This document shows positions 16,248 through 24,457 of a stretch of 64,000 nucleotides of DNA, piece after piece (the stretch's first letter is position 1; every line of letters begins with the position of its first letter). The DNA lies in the NCBI RefSeq assembly GCF_030580675.1, contig NZ_JAUQUB010000005.1:83824-147823 (forward strand). Direction: 5' to 3'. The notes under the pieces are model-generated. The model ran no database searches, had not been told where the DNA came from, and worked only from the letters and a program-made list of their open reading frames with translations. The stretch comes from Antiquaquibacter soli. GTDB lineage: Bacteria > Actinomycetota > Actinomycetes > Actinomycetales > Microbacteriaceae. The position numbers and the translations under genes are program-made.

Positions 16248-17309
16248 ATGTCCAATCGATCGGTGCGGCTGGTCGAAGTGGCCCGCGCGGCGGACGTCTC
16301 GCTCGCGACGGCATCCCAGGTCATGAACGGGTCGGGGCGCGTCGCGGAGGCGACCCGCCAGCGCGTGCTCGAGACGGCGAGACGACTCGACTACCGGCCG
16401 AACGCGCTCGCCCGCTCCGTCGCATCCGGTCGCAGCAGCACCGTGGGCATCCTCGCCGAGAACGCGTCCGGCATGTTCTGCATGCCCGTGCTGGTCGGCG
16501 CCAACCGCTCCCTCAGCCGCGTCGACCTCGCGAGCACCCTCTATGACGCGGCGCACGACGTGAAGCTCCGGCGCGAGCATGTGCGGAGGCTCCAGGCCCG
16601 CCACGTCGACGGAGTCGTGGTCATCGGCGAGGGCACCGACTCGCGCAGCGCCTCCGTGTCGCACGAGTTCTCCGGGCCCGTCGTGTACGCCCTCTCGCGC
16701 TCCGACGACCCCCAGGACATCTGCGTGCTGCCCGACGACGCGCACGCCGGCGCGCTCGCCGCGCAGCACTTCCTCGAGGTGGGGCGGTCGCGCATCGCGC
16801 ACGTCACGGCCGAGTCCAGCCTGACCTCGGTGCGCGACCGCGAGCGCGGGCTCACCGAGGAGCTCGAGCGCGCCGGGCAGCGGCTCGTGGATGTCTCGTA
16901 CGGCTCGTTCACCCGCGACTGGGGTTTCGCCGCCGCCCGCCGCATGGTGGAGGACGGCAGCATCCGCGACATCGACGCCATCTTCGCGGGCAACGACCAG
17001 ATCGCGATCGGGTTGGAGGCGCAGTTGCTCGCGTCGGGCATCCGCATCCCCGAGGACGTCGCGATCGTGGGCGTCGACAACGCCGCCGGCATGATCGGCA
17101 ACACCGACCCGTTCCTCACGTCGATCGACTTGCGGTTCGACGTCGTCGGCGCGACCGCCGCCGACCTCGCGGTCGCGCGCCTCGACCCTGCCGCCGACGA
17201 CGACAAGCCCACGATCGTGACGGTGCCCGGGATGCTCGTGCCGGGCCGCTCCACGGTGGGCGGCACCACGAGCCCGCGCTCGCTCGTGCTCGAGTCCCTC
17301 ATCAGCTGA
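16248..17309 (+). CDS. LacI-family regulator of the glycan-use locus
   Basis: 353-residue repressor. Residues 5-55 are the LacI helix-turn-helix (RLVEVARAADVSLATASQVMNGSGRVAEATRQRVLETARRLDYRP shortened to its ends here: VSLATASQVMNGSG is the recognition part), followed by a periplasmic-binding-fold effector domain ending in DVAIVGVDNAAG. GGGAGG lies 5 nt before ATG 16248. The sequence AAAAGCGATT near 16200 resembles half of the operator and may give autoregulation. Three identical operator cores upstream of the beta-helix gene, the transporter/GH2 pair and the esterase/GH78 pair define its probable regulon. The inducer is likely an oligosaccharide. Confidence 0.92.
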   Translation: MSNRSVRLVEVARAADVSLATASQVMNGSGRVAEATRQRVLETARRLDYRPNALARSVASGRSSTVGILAENASGMFCMPVLVGANRSLSRVDLASTLYDAAHDVKLRREHVRRLQARHVDGVVVIGEGTDSRSASVSHEFSGPVVYALSRSDDPQDICVLPDDAHAGALAAQHFLEVGRSRIAHVTAESSLTSVRDRERGLTEELERAGQRLVDVSYGSFTRDWGFAAARRMVEDGSIRDIDAIFAGNDQIAIGLEAQLLASGIRIPEDVAIVGVDNAAGMIGNTDPFLTSIDLRFDVVGATAADLAVARLDPAADDDKPTIVTVPGMLVPGRSTVGGTTSPRSLVLESLIS

Positions 17310-17335
17310 CGGGCGCGCTCAGCCGGGCCGGATCG

Positions 17336-18235
17336 TCAGTCCTTCAACCCCGACGATGCCCCGACGCCCGACAGGATCTGCTTCGAGAAGACCATGAAGA
17401 GCACGACGGGCACGATGGTCGCGAGGAAGAGCGCCGCGAGGAACACCGACAGGTCGGTGATCTTGCCGACAATCGGCAGGGCGACGGAGATCGGCTGGAC
17501 CGAGGCATCCGCGAGCACCAGCGACGGCCAGAGGTAGTCCTTCCACGCCGCGATGATCGACAGCAGGGCGACCACTCCGAGGATCGGTCGCGAGAGGGGG
17601 AGCACGATGCTCCACAGCATCCGGAGGTTGCCGGCCCCGTCGAGGCGCGCCGCCTCGATGAGCTCGCGCGGCAGCGACCGGAAGAACCCGACCATGATGA
17701 GGATGCTGAACGCGTTCGCCGCGGCGGGCAGCCACGCGGCCCAGTAGGTGTTCTGCAGGTTCACGCCGAACGGGGGCAGGTCGAGCACCGTGAGGTACAG
17801 GGGCACGAGGGACACGATGCCGGGCAGAAACAGCGTCGCGAGGATCGCCCCGCTCAGCACGCCACCCCACCGCGGGCGGAGCACGGCGATCACGTAGGCG
17901 GCAGAGGTCGAGACGATGAGGTTGGCGAGGCAGGCGCCCACCGCGAAGACGACCGTGTTGAGCAGGTAGCGGCCGATGTCGATCGTGCCGAAGGCCGCGG
18001 TGTAGTTGGACCACTCGTCGGCGTGGAACCACACCGCGAAGGGGTCGCGAAGCACCTCTTGGGTGGTGTTGAGCGACGCGAACGCGAGCCAGGCGAGCGG
18101 GCCGGCTCCCGCGACGACGACGCCGACGAGCACGAGCACGTGGATCGTGCGGACGAGGATGCTCGTGCCGGGTCGCCGGAGGTCGTGGCGGGAGAGCAGC
18201 CCGCGCGACTCCGGCTCCGCGATCGCGCGGCTCAC
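17336..18235 (-). CDS. Carbohydrate ABC transporter permease (MalG type)
   Basis: 299-residue inner-membrane permease with six predicted helices. The cytoplasmic EAA loop ELIEAARLDGAGNLRMLW contacts the ATPase. GTG 18235 overlaps the stop of the upstream permease (GTGA) and follows GGAGGTGGAG, which sets the start; longer readings are shadows. It ends LKD after KQILSGVGASSG. It works with the permease at 18232-19152 and the binding protein at 19214-20578. No ATPase gene is adjacent. Confidence 0.92.
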   Translation of the reverse strand: MSRAIAEPESRGLLSRHDLRRPGTSILVRTIHVLVLVGVVVAGAGPLAWLAFASLNTTQEVLRDPFAVWFHADEWSNYTAAFGTIDIGRYLLNTVVFAVGACLANLIVSTSAAYVIAVLRPRWGGVLSGAILATLFLPGIVSLVPLYLTVLDLPPFGVNLQNTYWAAWLPAAANAFSILIMVGFFRSLPRELIEAARLDGAGNLRMLWSIVLPLSRPILGVVALLSIIAAWKDYLWPSLVLADASVQPISVALPIVGKITDLSVFLAALFLATIVPVVLFMVFSKQILSGVGASSGLKD

Positions 18236-19152
18236 TCGCTCCACCTCCTCGTGATGACGAGGTAGAGCGCCGAGAGCGCGGCGAGCACGAGGGCGAGGAG
18301 CACACCGAGGGCGGTCGCCGCCCCGTAGTCGCCGCCGGTGAACGCGTACCGGTACAGCAGGAGCATGACGGTGAGGGTGGCGTTCTGGGGGCCGCCGCCG
18401 GTGAAGAGGTACGGCTCGGCGAAGACCTGCGCGGCGCCGATGACCTGCAGCAGCAGCATGATGAGGATGACCGTGCGCAGCTGGGGGAACGTGACGTGCC
18501 AGATCCTCGAGGCGATGCCGGCGCCGTCGAGTTCCGCGGCCTCGTACAGCTCCGGCCGCACCGAGGTGATCGCGGCGAGGTAGATGAGGGTCGCGGTGCC
18601 GGCTCCGGCCCACGTCGCCTCGAGCACGATCGAGGGCATCGCGGATGCCGCGGCGTTGAGCCACGGGAACGGCCCGAGCCCGACGGCCGCGAGCACACTG
18701 TTGAAGAGCCCGCTCTCGCTCGGGTCGTAGAAGACCTTCCACAGCAGGATCGCGACTACCGGAGGCACGATGACCGGCAGGTAGGCGAGGAAGGACGCGA
18801 GTCGCCGGGTGCGGTCGCGCAGGGTGGAGACGGCCACCGCGAGGGCGAGCGGCAGCGGGAATCCGAACGCGAGCGCGAGCACGGTGAAGAGGAGGGTGTT
18901 GCCGACCGCGACCGCGAGGAGGGGGTCGGCGAGGACGTACTGGAAGTTGGAGAGCCCCACCCACGTCGGGTCGGAGACGAAGTTCCACTTCTGGAAGGCC
19001 ATCACGACGCCCTGGACGAGCGGCTTCCAGGAGAAGTATCCGAAGACGATCAGGACGGGCAAGGCGAGGGCGAGCGCGCTCAGCCCGCCGCGCCGCCGCC
19101 AGCGGATGATCCGCTCTCGCGGCGAGGACGCGCGGTGTATCGAGGTGCTCAT
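18232..19152 (-). CDS. Carbohydrate ABC transporter permease (MalF type)
   Basis: 306-residue permease with six predicted helices and the EAA loop ELYEAAELDGAGIASRIW. A Ser/Arg-rich 25-residue N-tail precedes the first helix (ALALALPVLIVFGYFSW). ATG 19152 was chosen because the family tail starts close to the first helix; a longer frame upstream runs into the intergenic space. It forms an operon with the binding protein 61 nt upstream and overlaps the MalG-type gene by 4 nt. Confidence 0.92.
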   Translation of the reverse strand: MSTSIHRASSPRERIIRWRRRGGLSALALALPVLIVFGYFSWKPLVQGVVMAFQKWNFVSDPTWVGLSNFQYVLADPLLAVAVGNTLLFTVLALAFGFPLPLALAVAVSTLRDRTRRLASFLAYLPVIVPPVVAILLWKVFYDPSESGLFNSVLAAVGLGPFPWLNAAASAMPSIVLEATWAGAGTATLIYLAAITSVRPELYEAAELDGAGIASRIWHVTFPQLRTVILIMLLLQVIGAAQVFAEPYLFTGGGPQNATLTVMLLLYRYAFTGGDYGAATALGVLLALVLAALSALYLVITRRWSE

Positions 19153-19213
19153 CGTGTCTTTCTGGTGGGGTGGTCGGGACCGCCGGGTAAGCGCGATCCC
19201 GACCACCGGTCTG

Positions 19214-20578
19214 TCAGCGTGCGAGCCGGGCCTGGATGGCGTCGGCGGCTTGGCCGAGGAGCGCGTCGACATCGGCGCCCTCGTCGGTGAGTACAGCTTG
19301 CACGACCGGGTCGAGCGCCGCGTAGAGCTCCTGTGCGTCGCTCTTCGGCTCCGGGATGACCGTCTGGGAGGCCGCCCGCTGGAGGTACGGCTGGAAGTTG
19401 GCGGTCGGGACGTTGTTCAGGTCGGCGATCCAGCCGAGGTACGTCTCGTACTGCTCGTCGCTCACGGGGGACAGGCCCGGGATGGCCACGGCCGTGTTCT
19501 GGTCGACCTTGAGCTGGGCATCCGCGATCGCCGCGTCCTCCGAGCGGTACTTCTCGAGCTTGTAGAAGTCGATCCACTCGACGGCGGCGACCTTCTCGGC
19601 CTCCGTCGCCTTCGCGTTGACGATCTCCACGTTGCCACCCGAGAGGGTGACCGGGTCGCCCCCGTCGGCCGTCGGCAGCGTCGTGAAGCCGAAGTCCTCC
19701 GCGGGCATCCCGAACACCTCGACGATGGGCTGGTAGGCGAGCGACTGGATCACGAACATCCCGACCTCCCCGGCCGCGAACGACTGGGCGAGGTCCGCGG
19801 CGCCGAGCAGGAAGTTCGACCCCATGGAGTCGTCCTCCCACCGCATCGTGCGGATGACGTCGAGTGCCTCGCGGGTCTCGGCGGAGTCGAAGGTCACCTC
19901 GGTGCCCTCAGCGTTCTCCATCGTGCCGCCGAAGCTGTAGGTCTGCGCGGTGAGGATCCACCCGCCCTGGTTGTCCTTGGTGAGCTGCGAGTAACCGGCC
20001 TTGCCGGTGGCCTCGGTGATCGCCTTCGCCGCGACCTGGACCTCCTCCCACGTCGTGGGCGGGCTGTTCGGGTCGAGACCGGCCTCCTCGAAGAGCGCCC
20101 GGTTGTAGGCGAGGCCGAGCGCGTAGGCGTCGGTCGGGATGCCGAACACGTGTCCTTCGCCGTCCTGGGCGATCTCGAGCGTGGAGGCGTTGAGCTGGTC
20201 GGAGAGCCCGGTGGTCTCGAGGGCGCTCGTGATGTCGGCGACCTGGCCGCGCTCGATGAGGCTGCCGATGTCGGTGAAGGGCACGCCGAAGACGGTCGGG
20301 AGGTTGCCGCCGGCGAGCTGCGCGGCGAACGTCGCCGGATCCCACGTGGCCTCCGATGTCTCGATGGTCCAGTTGGGGTGCGCCTCGCGGAAGGCGTCGA
20401 CCTTCTCGGTGAAGTAGGCGAGCTCCGCCTCCTGGCTGGCGGGCGGCTGGTTGCCGATCGTGATCGTGACGTCCTGCTTCTCGAAGTCCTCCGCGGTGGG
20501 GGCTCCCGCGCACGCGGTGAGGCTCGCGAGGGCTACCGCGGCGGTGGCGGCCGCGAGGGTCCAGGGGGTGCGTTTCAT
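19214..20578 (-). CDS. Sugar ABC transporter substrate-binding lipoprotein
   Basis: 454-residue family 1 extracellular solute-binding protein. The signal peptide ends in the lipobox LTAC (Cys about 23), giving a lipid-anchored surface receptor. Family blocks include FGIPTDAYALGLAYNRALFEEAGLDP and TTWEEV. It delivers oligosaccharide to the two permeases that follow. It is divergent from the GH2 gene; the shared 170-bp interval holds the operator at 20647-20661. Confidence 0.93.
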   Translation of the reverse strand: MKRTPWTLAAATAAVALASLTACAGAPTAEDFEKQDVTITIGNQPPASQEAELAYFTEKVDAFREAHPNWTIETSEATWDPATFAAQLAGGNLPTVFGVPFTDIGSLIERGQVADITSALETTGLSDQLNASTLEIAQDGEGHVFGIPTDAYALGLAYNRALFEEAGLDPNSPPTTWEEVQVAAKAITEATGKAGYSQLTKDNQGGWILTAQTYSFGGTMENAEGTEVTFDSAETREALDVIRTMRWEDDSMGSNFLLGAADLAQSFAAGEVGMFVIQSLAYQPIVEVFGMPAEDFGFTTLPTADGGDPVTLSGGNVEIVNAKATEAEKVAAVEWIDFYKLEKYRSEDAAIADAQLKVDQNTAVAIPGLSPVSDEQYETYLGWIADLNNVPTANFQPYLQRAASQTVIPEPKSDAQELYAALDPVVQAVLTDEGADVDALLGQAADAIQARLAR

Positions 20579-20646
20579 CGTTGAAACCTCTCTCTTCGCT
20601 TCGTTGCTGTGTTGGCTATCGGGTGGTAGCTTGTCCGAGCGCTGCT

Positions 20647-20661
20647 AAAGCGCTTTATCAC
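20647..20661. promoter_or_regulatory. LacI-type operator, copy 2
   Basis: AAAGCGCTTTATCAC between the divergent binding-protein and GH2 genes. With the preceding T the symmetric core is TAAAGCGCTTTA. One site can control both directions. Confidence 0.82.
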
Positions 20662-20750
20662 CTTAGCTGAGTCGAGCATCGCCGCTCGCGAGCCCCAAGT
20701 CAAGCCGAACCGACGAATTCCTCGTCGCCACGGCCGAAAGGACGCCCTTC

Positions 20751-23168
20751 GTGCTCAACAGACACCCCCTCTCCGCCGGCTGGACCGGCCGACTCGCTTC
20801 CGGCGGACCCGCGCTGCCGGATGCCCGGCTCGAGGAATTCGCGGCGACGGTACCGGGTTCCGTGCACGCCGATCTGCAGGCCGCGGGAATCATCCCCGAC
20901 CCCTTCGACGGCGACAACGAGCACGCCCTGAGGTGGATCGGGGATGCCGACTGGACGTTCACGACGACCTTCGACTCGCCGGCGACGGGCTTCGATCGCA
21001 CCGACCTCGTGCTCGAGGGCGTCGACACGGTGGCCCGCGTCGTGCTCAACGGGCAGGAGCTCGCTCGCACCGAGAACATGCACCGCACGTATCGCCTCCC
21101 GGTGGTGCTGAGCGACACGGGCAACGTGCTCGAGGTGCACTTCACCTCGCCCCGCCGATTCGGCGCGGAACGTCGCGACGAGTACGGGAAGCGGCCGAGC
21201 GCCTACAGCGACTTCCCGCCTTTCATCCGCAAGATGGCGTGCGACTTCGGCTGGGACTGGGGCCCGGATCTCGCGACCTCGGGACTGTGGCGGCCGGTGG
21301 CGATCGAGAACTGGAGCACCGCCCGAATCGCCTCCGCGCGACCGATCGTGTCGATCGACGGAGAGACCGGCATCGTCGATCTCGTGCTCGACGTGGAGCG
21401 CGCCGGCGAGCGGAGCGACCTCGCGGTGCGCGTGGCCGTGGGCGATCACGTCGTGGACTCGGAACTCGCATCCGACGCTGACAGGGCCGTCGTTCGAGTC
21501 GAGGTGCCGTCCGTCGAGCGGTGGTGGCCTCGAGGGCTGGGGGAGCAGTCGCGCTACCCGGTCGCCGTGACCCTCCTCGCCGACGGCCAGCCGCTCGACG
21601 AGTGGTCGTCGCGCATCGGGTTCCGCGAGGTCGTGGTCGAGCAGCCGGAGGACGCCGACGGCGACGGCAGCGCCTTCCGCCTCGTGGTCAACGGCGAGCC
21701 GCTCTTCGTTCGCGGCGTCAACTGGATCCCCGACAACTCGCTCGTCGCGACCGTCACGCGCGAGCAGTACGCGACCCGGGTGCGCCAGGCGACCGAGCTC
21801 GGCGCCAACCTCATCCGGGTGTGGGGCGGCGGATGCTTCGGCACCGACGACTTCTACGAGGAGTGCGACGAGCAGGGCCTGCTCGTGTGGCAGGACTTCC
21901 TGTTCGCGTGCGCCGCCTACCCGGAGGAGGGGCCGTACGCCGCCGAGATCGAGGCGGAGGCCCGCGACAACATCGCCCGGATCATGCCGCACCCGAGCCT
22001 CGCGCTGTGGAACGGCAACAACGAGAACGTCTGGTTCTGGTTCATCCACGACTGGGAGACGGTGCTCGAGGGCAAGACCTGGGGTGAGAAGTACTACTTC
22101 GACCTGCTTCCTTCGCTCGTCGCCGAGCTCGACCCGCAGCGCTTCTACCTCGCCGGCAGCCCGTACTCGGGCGCCCGCGATCGGCAGCCGAACGACCCGG
22201 CGCGGGGAGTCGTGCACTCGTGGATCCCCGGCGACTACCGCGAGTACCGCGAGATCGCGCCGCGCTTCGTCTCCGAGTTCGGCTTCCAGGGGCCGCCGAG
22301 CCGGGCGCTGTTCGACTCGGTCGTGCACGAGGCCGATCCTCAGCCGTTCAGTCCGGGCGTCGGGCAACGGCAGAAGGCCGTCTACGGCACCGAGCGCATC
22401 GAGGACGTCCTGCGCGTGCACCTGGGCATCCCGACCGACTTCGACGAGTGGTACTGGCTCGCCGAGCTCAACCAGGCCCGCGCCGTCGGCTTCGGGATCG
22501 ACTACTTCCGCTCGCTGTCGCCGTGGTGCCGCGGCACGGTCGTCTGGCAGCTCAACGACTGCTGGCCCGTGATCTCGTGGTCGGTGCTCGACTCGGCCGG
22601 CCGCTGGAAGCTCGCTGCCTACGCGATGCGTCGGGCGTTCGCCGACCGGGTCGCGACGGTGCAGGTCGTCGATGGTCAGGCACGGGCGTCGTTCGGTAAC
22701 GAGGATCGCGAGGCGTGGGTGGGGGCCGCGCGCGTGGAGCGCTGGACCGCGAGCGGGCGGGTGTCCGAGGCATCCGTGGACCTCGCGGTGGACCCCCACG
22801 ACACGCAGTGGGTCGACCTCGGGCCGATCGGGCTCGACGAGCTCGTGGTCGTCACGGTAGGGGACATCCGGGCGACCGCGCTCGGGGGCGTCGACCTCGA
22901 CTTCCCCGACGCACCGGCCGAGTTCGACGTGGAGGTGCAGCCGTCGAGCGGCAGCGTCAGCATCACGGTTCGCGCGGGGAGCCTGCTGCGCGACACCTGC
23001 CTCTCCGTCGGTGCGCTCGACGCGGATGCCCACGCCGACCGCAATCTCGTGACGCTGCTCCCGGGGGAGACCGAGACGTGGAGCATCACGACCCGCCACC
23101 CCGAGCGCTTCACTGCGGAGAGCGCGCGGGGGGTCGTCAGGACGGCGCGAGCCGCGACTACCCGCTGA
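20751..23168 (+). CDS. GH2 beta-mannosidase
   Basis: 805-residue glycoside hydrolase family 2 enzyme without signal peptide, so it probably acts on imported oligosaccharides. The N-terminal jelly-roll has DVTLVLEGVDTVARVVLNG-type sequence (GVDTVARVVLNG). The TIM barrel has ALWNGNNENVWF (acid/base Glu about 425) and SEFGFQGPPS (nucleophile Glu about 508), the beta-mannosidase form of these motifs. KMACDFGWDWGP is also typical of that subfamily. GTG 20751 follows GAAAGGA. Regulated through the operator at 20647. Confidence 0.9.
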   Translation: MLNRHPLSAGWTGRLASGGPALPDARLEEFAATVPGSVHADLQAAGIIPDPFDGDNEHALRWIGDADWTFTTTFDSPATGFDRTDLVLEGVDTVARVVLNGQELARTENMHRTYRLPVVLSDTGNVLEVHFTSPRRFGAERRDEYGKRPSAYSDFPPFIRKMACDFGWDWGPDLATSGLWRPVAIENWSTARIASARPIVSIDGETGIVDLVLDVERAGERSDLAVRVAVGDHVVDSELASDADRAVVRVEVPSVERWWPRGLGEQSRYPVAVTLLADGQPLDEWSSRIGFREVVVEQPEDADGDGSAFRLVVNGEPLFVRGVNWIPDNSLVATVTREQYATRVRQATELGANLIRVWGGGCFGTDDFYEECDEQGLLVWQDFLFACAAYPEEGPYAAEIEAEARDNIARIMPHPSLALWNGNNENVWFWFIHDWETVLEGKTWGEKYYFDLLPSLVAELDPQRFYLAGSPYSGARDRQPNDPARGVVHSWIPGDYREYREIAPRFVSEFGFQGPPSRALFDSVVHEADPQPFSPGVGQRQKAVYGTERIEDVLRVHLGIPTDFDEWYWLAELNQARAVGFGIDYFRSLSPWCRGTVVWQLNDCWPVISWSVLDSAGRWKLAAYAMRRAFADRVATVQVVDGQARASFGNEDREAWVGAARVERWTASGRVSEASVDLAVDPHDTQWVDLGPIGLDELVVVTVGDIRATALGGVDLDFPDAPAEFDVEVQPSSGSVSITVRAGSLLRDTCLSVGALDADAHADRNLVTLLPGETETWSITTRHPERFTAESARGVVRTARAATTR

Positions 23169-23187
23169 CAACGGGGACCTGACGACC

Positions 23188-23224
23188 GAGCCGCGGCGGC
23201 GTGATCCGACCGCCGTCGCGGCTC
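23188..23224. terminator. Terminator hairpin between convergent genes
   Basis: GAGCCGCGGCGGCG (23188-23201) pairs with CGCCGTCGCGGCTC (23211-23224) with one mismatch. It separates the GH2 gene from the convergent esterase gene. Confidence 0.7.
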
Positions 23225-23227
23225 CGC

Positions 23228-24418
23228 TCAGGCTCCGAGGACCTCGGAGATGGCCGCGAGGATGCGGCTCGAGCGGGAGTCGAGCGATCCGACGGGCGGG
23301 TAGAGCATCCGCTGACTGACGTATCCGAACGAGACACCCGAGCCGAGCTGCGCGAACCCGAGGCGCCCGCCCATGCCGGAGTGCCCGAACGAGCCCTCGC
23401 CGAGCATGGGGTTCTCATAGTTGCTGATCTCGAATCCGAGACCCCACACCTGGGGAACTCCGGTGGCCCACGGGTCGCTCGCTCCGCAGTCCGGCTTGCG
23501 GATGCCCGCCGCCTGGTCGCGCGCGGCCTCGGCGATGAGGCCCTCGCTGACGAGACGGACTCCGTTGACCTCGCCGAGGCACGCGGCGTACATCCGGGCG
23601 ACGGACCGCGCGTTCGTGACGACGTTGCCGGCGGGGATGCTCGCCGCCCGGAACTCGGGGCGGTTGAACGGCTCCGAGCCGAGCACTCCGTCGACGCGCC
23701 GGAACAGCGGCAGGAGCTGGACGGTGGAGAGAGCGACGGCCCGGCAGATGCCGGGGGCGTCGGGCACGGGGATGACCGGCCCGGCGTCGATGTCGTCGGT
23801 GATCGACGGCAGGTAGCGGGGTTCGGCGCTCGCGGGCTGGCCGACCCACAGGTCCAGGTCGAGCGGACCGGCGATGTACCGCTGCACGTAGGCGTCGAAG
23901 GGGAGGCCGCTGACCCGCCGGACGATCTCCCCCACGAGGAAGCCGAAGCTCAGTGCGTGGTAGGCGAAGAAGCGGGTGGTGTCGTACTGGGGCGCTTGCG
24001 CGGCGAGCGTCGAGGTGGCGAGCTCCCAGTCCACAACGCGGGTGAGCGGGTCGAGCTCGATGACGGGGAGACCCGCGCGGTGCGACAGCACCTCGCGCAC
24101 GGTGATGGCGGCCTTCCCCGCTGCTGCGAACTCCGGCCAGTACCGGGCGACCGGCACATCGAGGTCGACGAGGCCGCGGTCGACCAGCTGCAGGAGGGCG
24201 ATCGCCGCCACTCCTTTGCTCACGGAGAACGCGATCGTGATGCTGTCGCGCGCGAACGGGGATCCGCTCAGCGGGTCGGTCCCGCCCCACAGGTCGACGA
24301 CGGTCCGTCCGTCGACGCTGACGGAGAGGCTCGCGCCCTCGCCCCGGTCGAGCTCGAGCGTCTCGGCGAACGCATCGCGAACCGCTGTCCAACCGGGGGC
24401 GACAACTCCGTCGTGCAT
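23228..24418 (-). CDS. Serine beta-lactamase-like esterase
   Basis: 396-residue protein of the class C beta-lactamase/EstB family. The active-site motif SxxK is FSVSKG (about residues 65-70), the Tyr motif is FAYHAL, and a late GHSGMGG takes the place of the KTG-type triad. No signal peptide, so an intracellular esterase or amidase, perhaps removing acyl groups from imported sugars. It starts 19 bp from the divergent GH78 gene. A TAGACT box (complement of 24425-24430) lies 6 nt before the ATG. It is a clear paralogue of the protein at 39858-41051. Confidence 0.87.
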   Translation of the reverse strand: MHDGVVAPGWTAVRDAFAETLELDRGEGASLSVSVDGRTVVDLWGGTDPLSGSPFARDSITIAFSVSKGVAAIALLQLVDRGLVDLDVPVARYWPEFAAAGKAAITVREVLSHRAGLPVIELDPLTRVVDWELATSTLAAQAPQYDTTRFFAYHALSFGFLVGEIVRRVSGLPFDAYVQRYIAGPLDLDLWVGQPASAEPRYLPSITDDIDAGPVIPVPDAPGICRAVALSTVQLLPLFRRVDGVLGSEPFNRPEFRAASIPAGNVVTNARSVARMYAACLGEVNGVRLVSEGLIAEAARDQAAGIRKPDCGASDPWATGVPQVWGLGFEISNYENPMLGEGSFGHSGMGGRLGFAQLGSGVSFGYVSQRMLYPPVGSLDSRSSRILAAISEVLGA

Positions 24419-24423
24419 GGCTA

Positions 24424-24457
24424 TAGTCTATCCCCAAATGCCAAAGCGCTTTATCAC
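24424..24457. promoter_or_regulatory. Overlapping divergent promoters with LacI operator copy 3
   Basis: TAGTCT (24424-24429, plus) and TAGACT (complement of 24425-24430) overlap almost completely and point to starts at ATG 24438 and ATG 24418. The operator core AAAGCGCTTTATCAC (24443-24457) lies inside codons 2-7 of the GH78 gene, so a bound repressor would cover the start of its leaderless transcript. Confidence 0.65.

Noticed and set aside
23228..24418. True beta-lactamase conferring drug resistance
   Set aside because: No signal peptide, esterase-like motifs and a sugar-locus context argue for an intracellular esterase.
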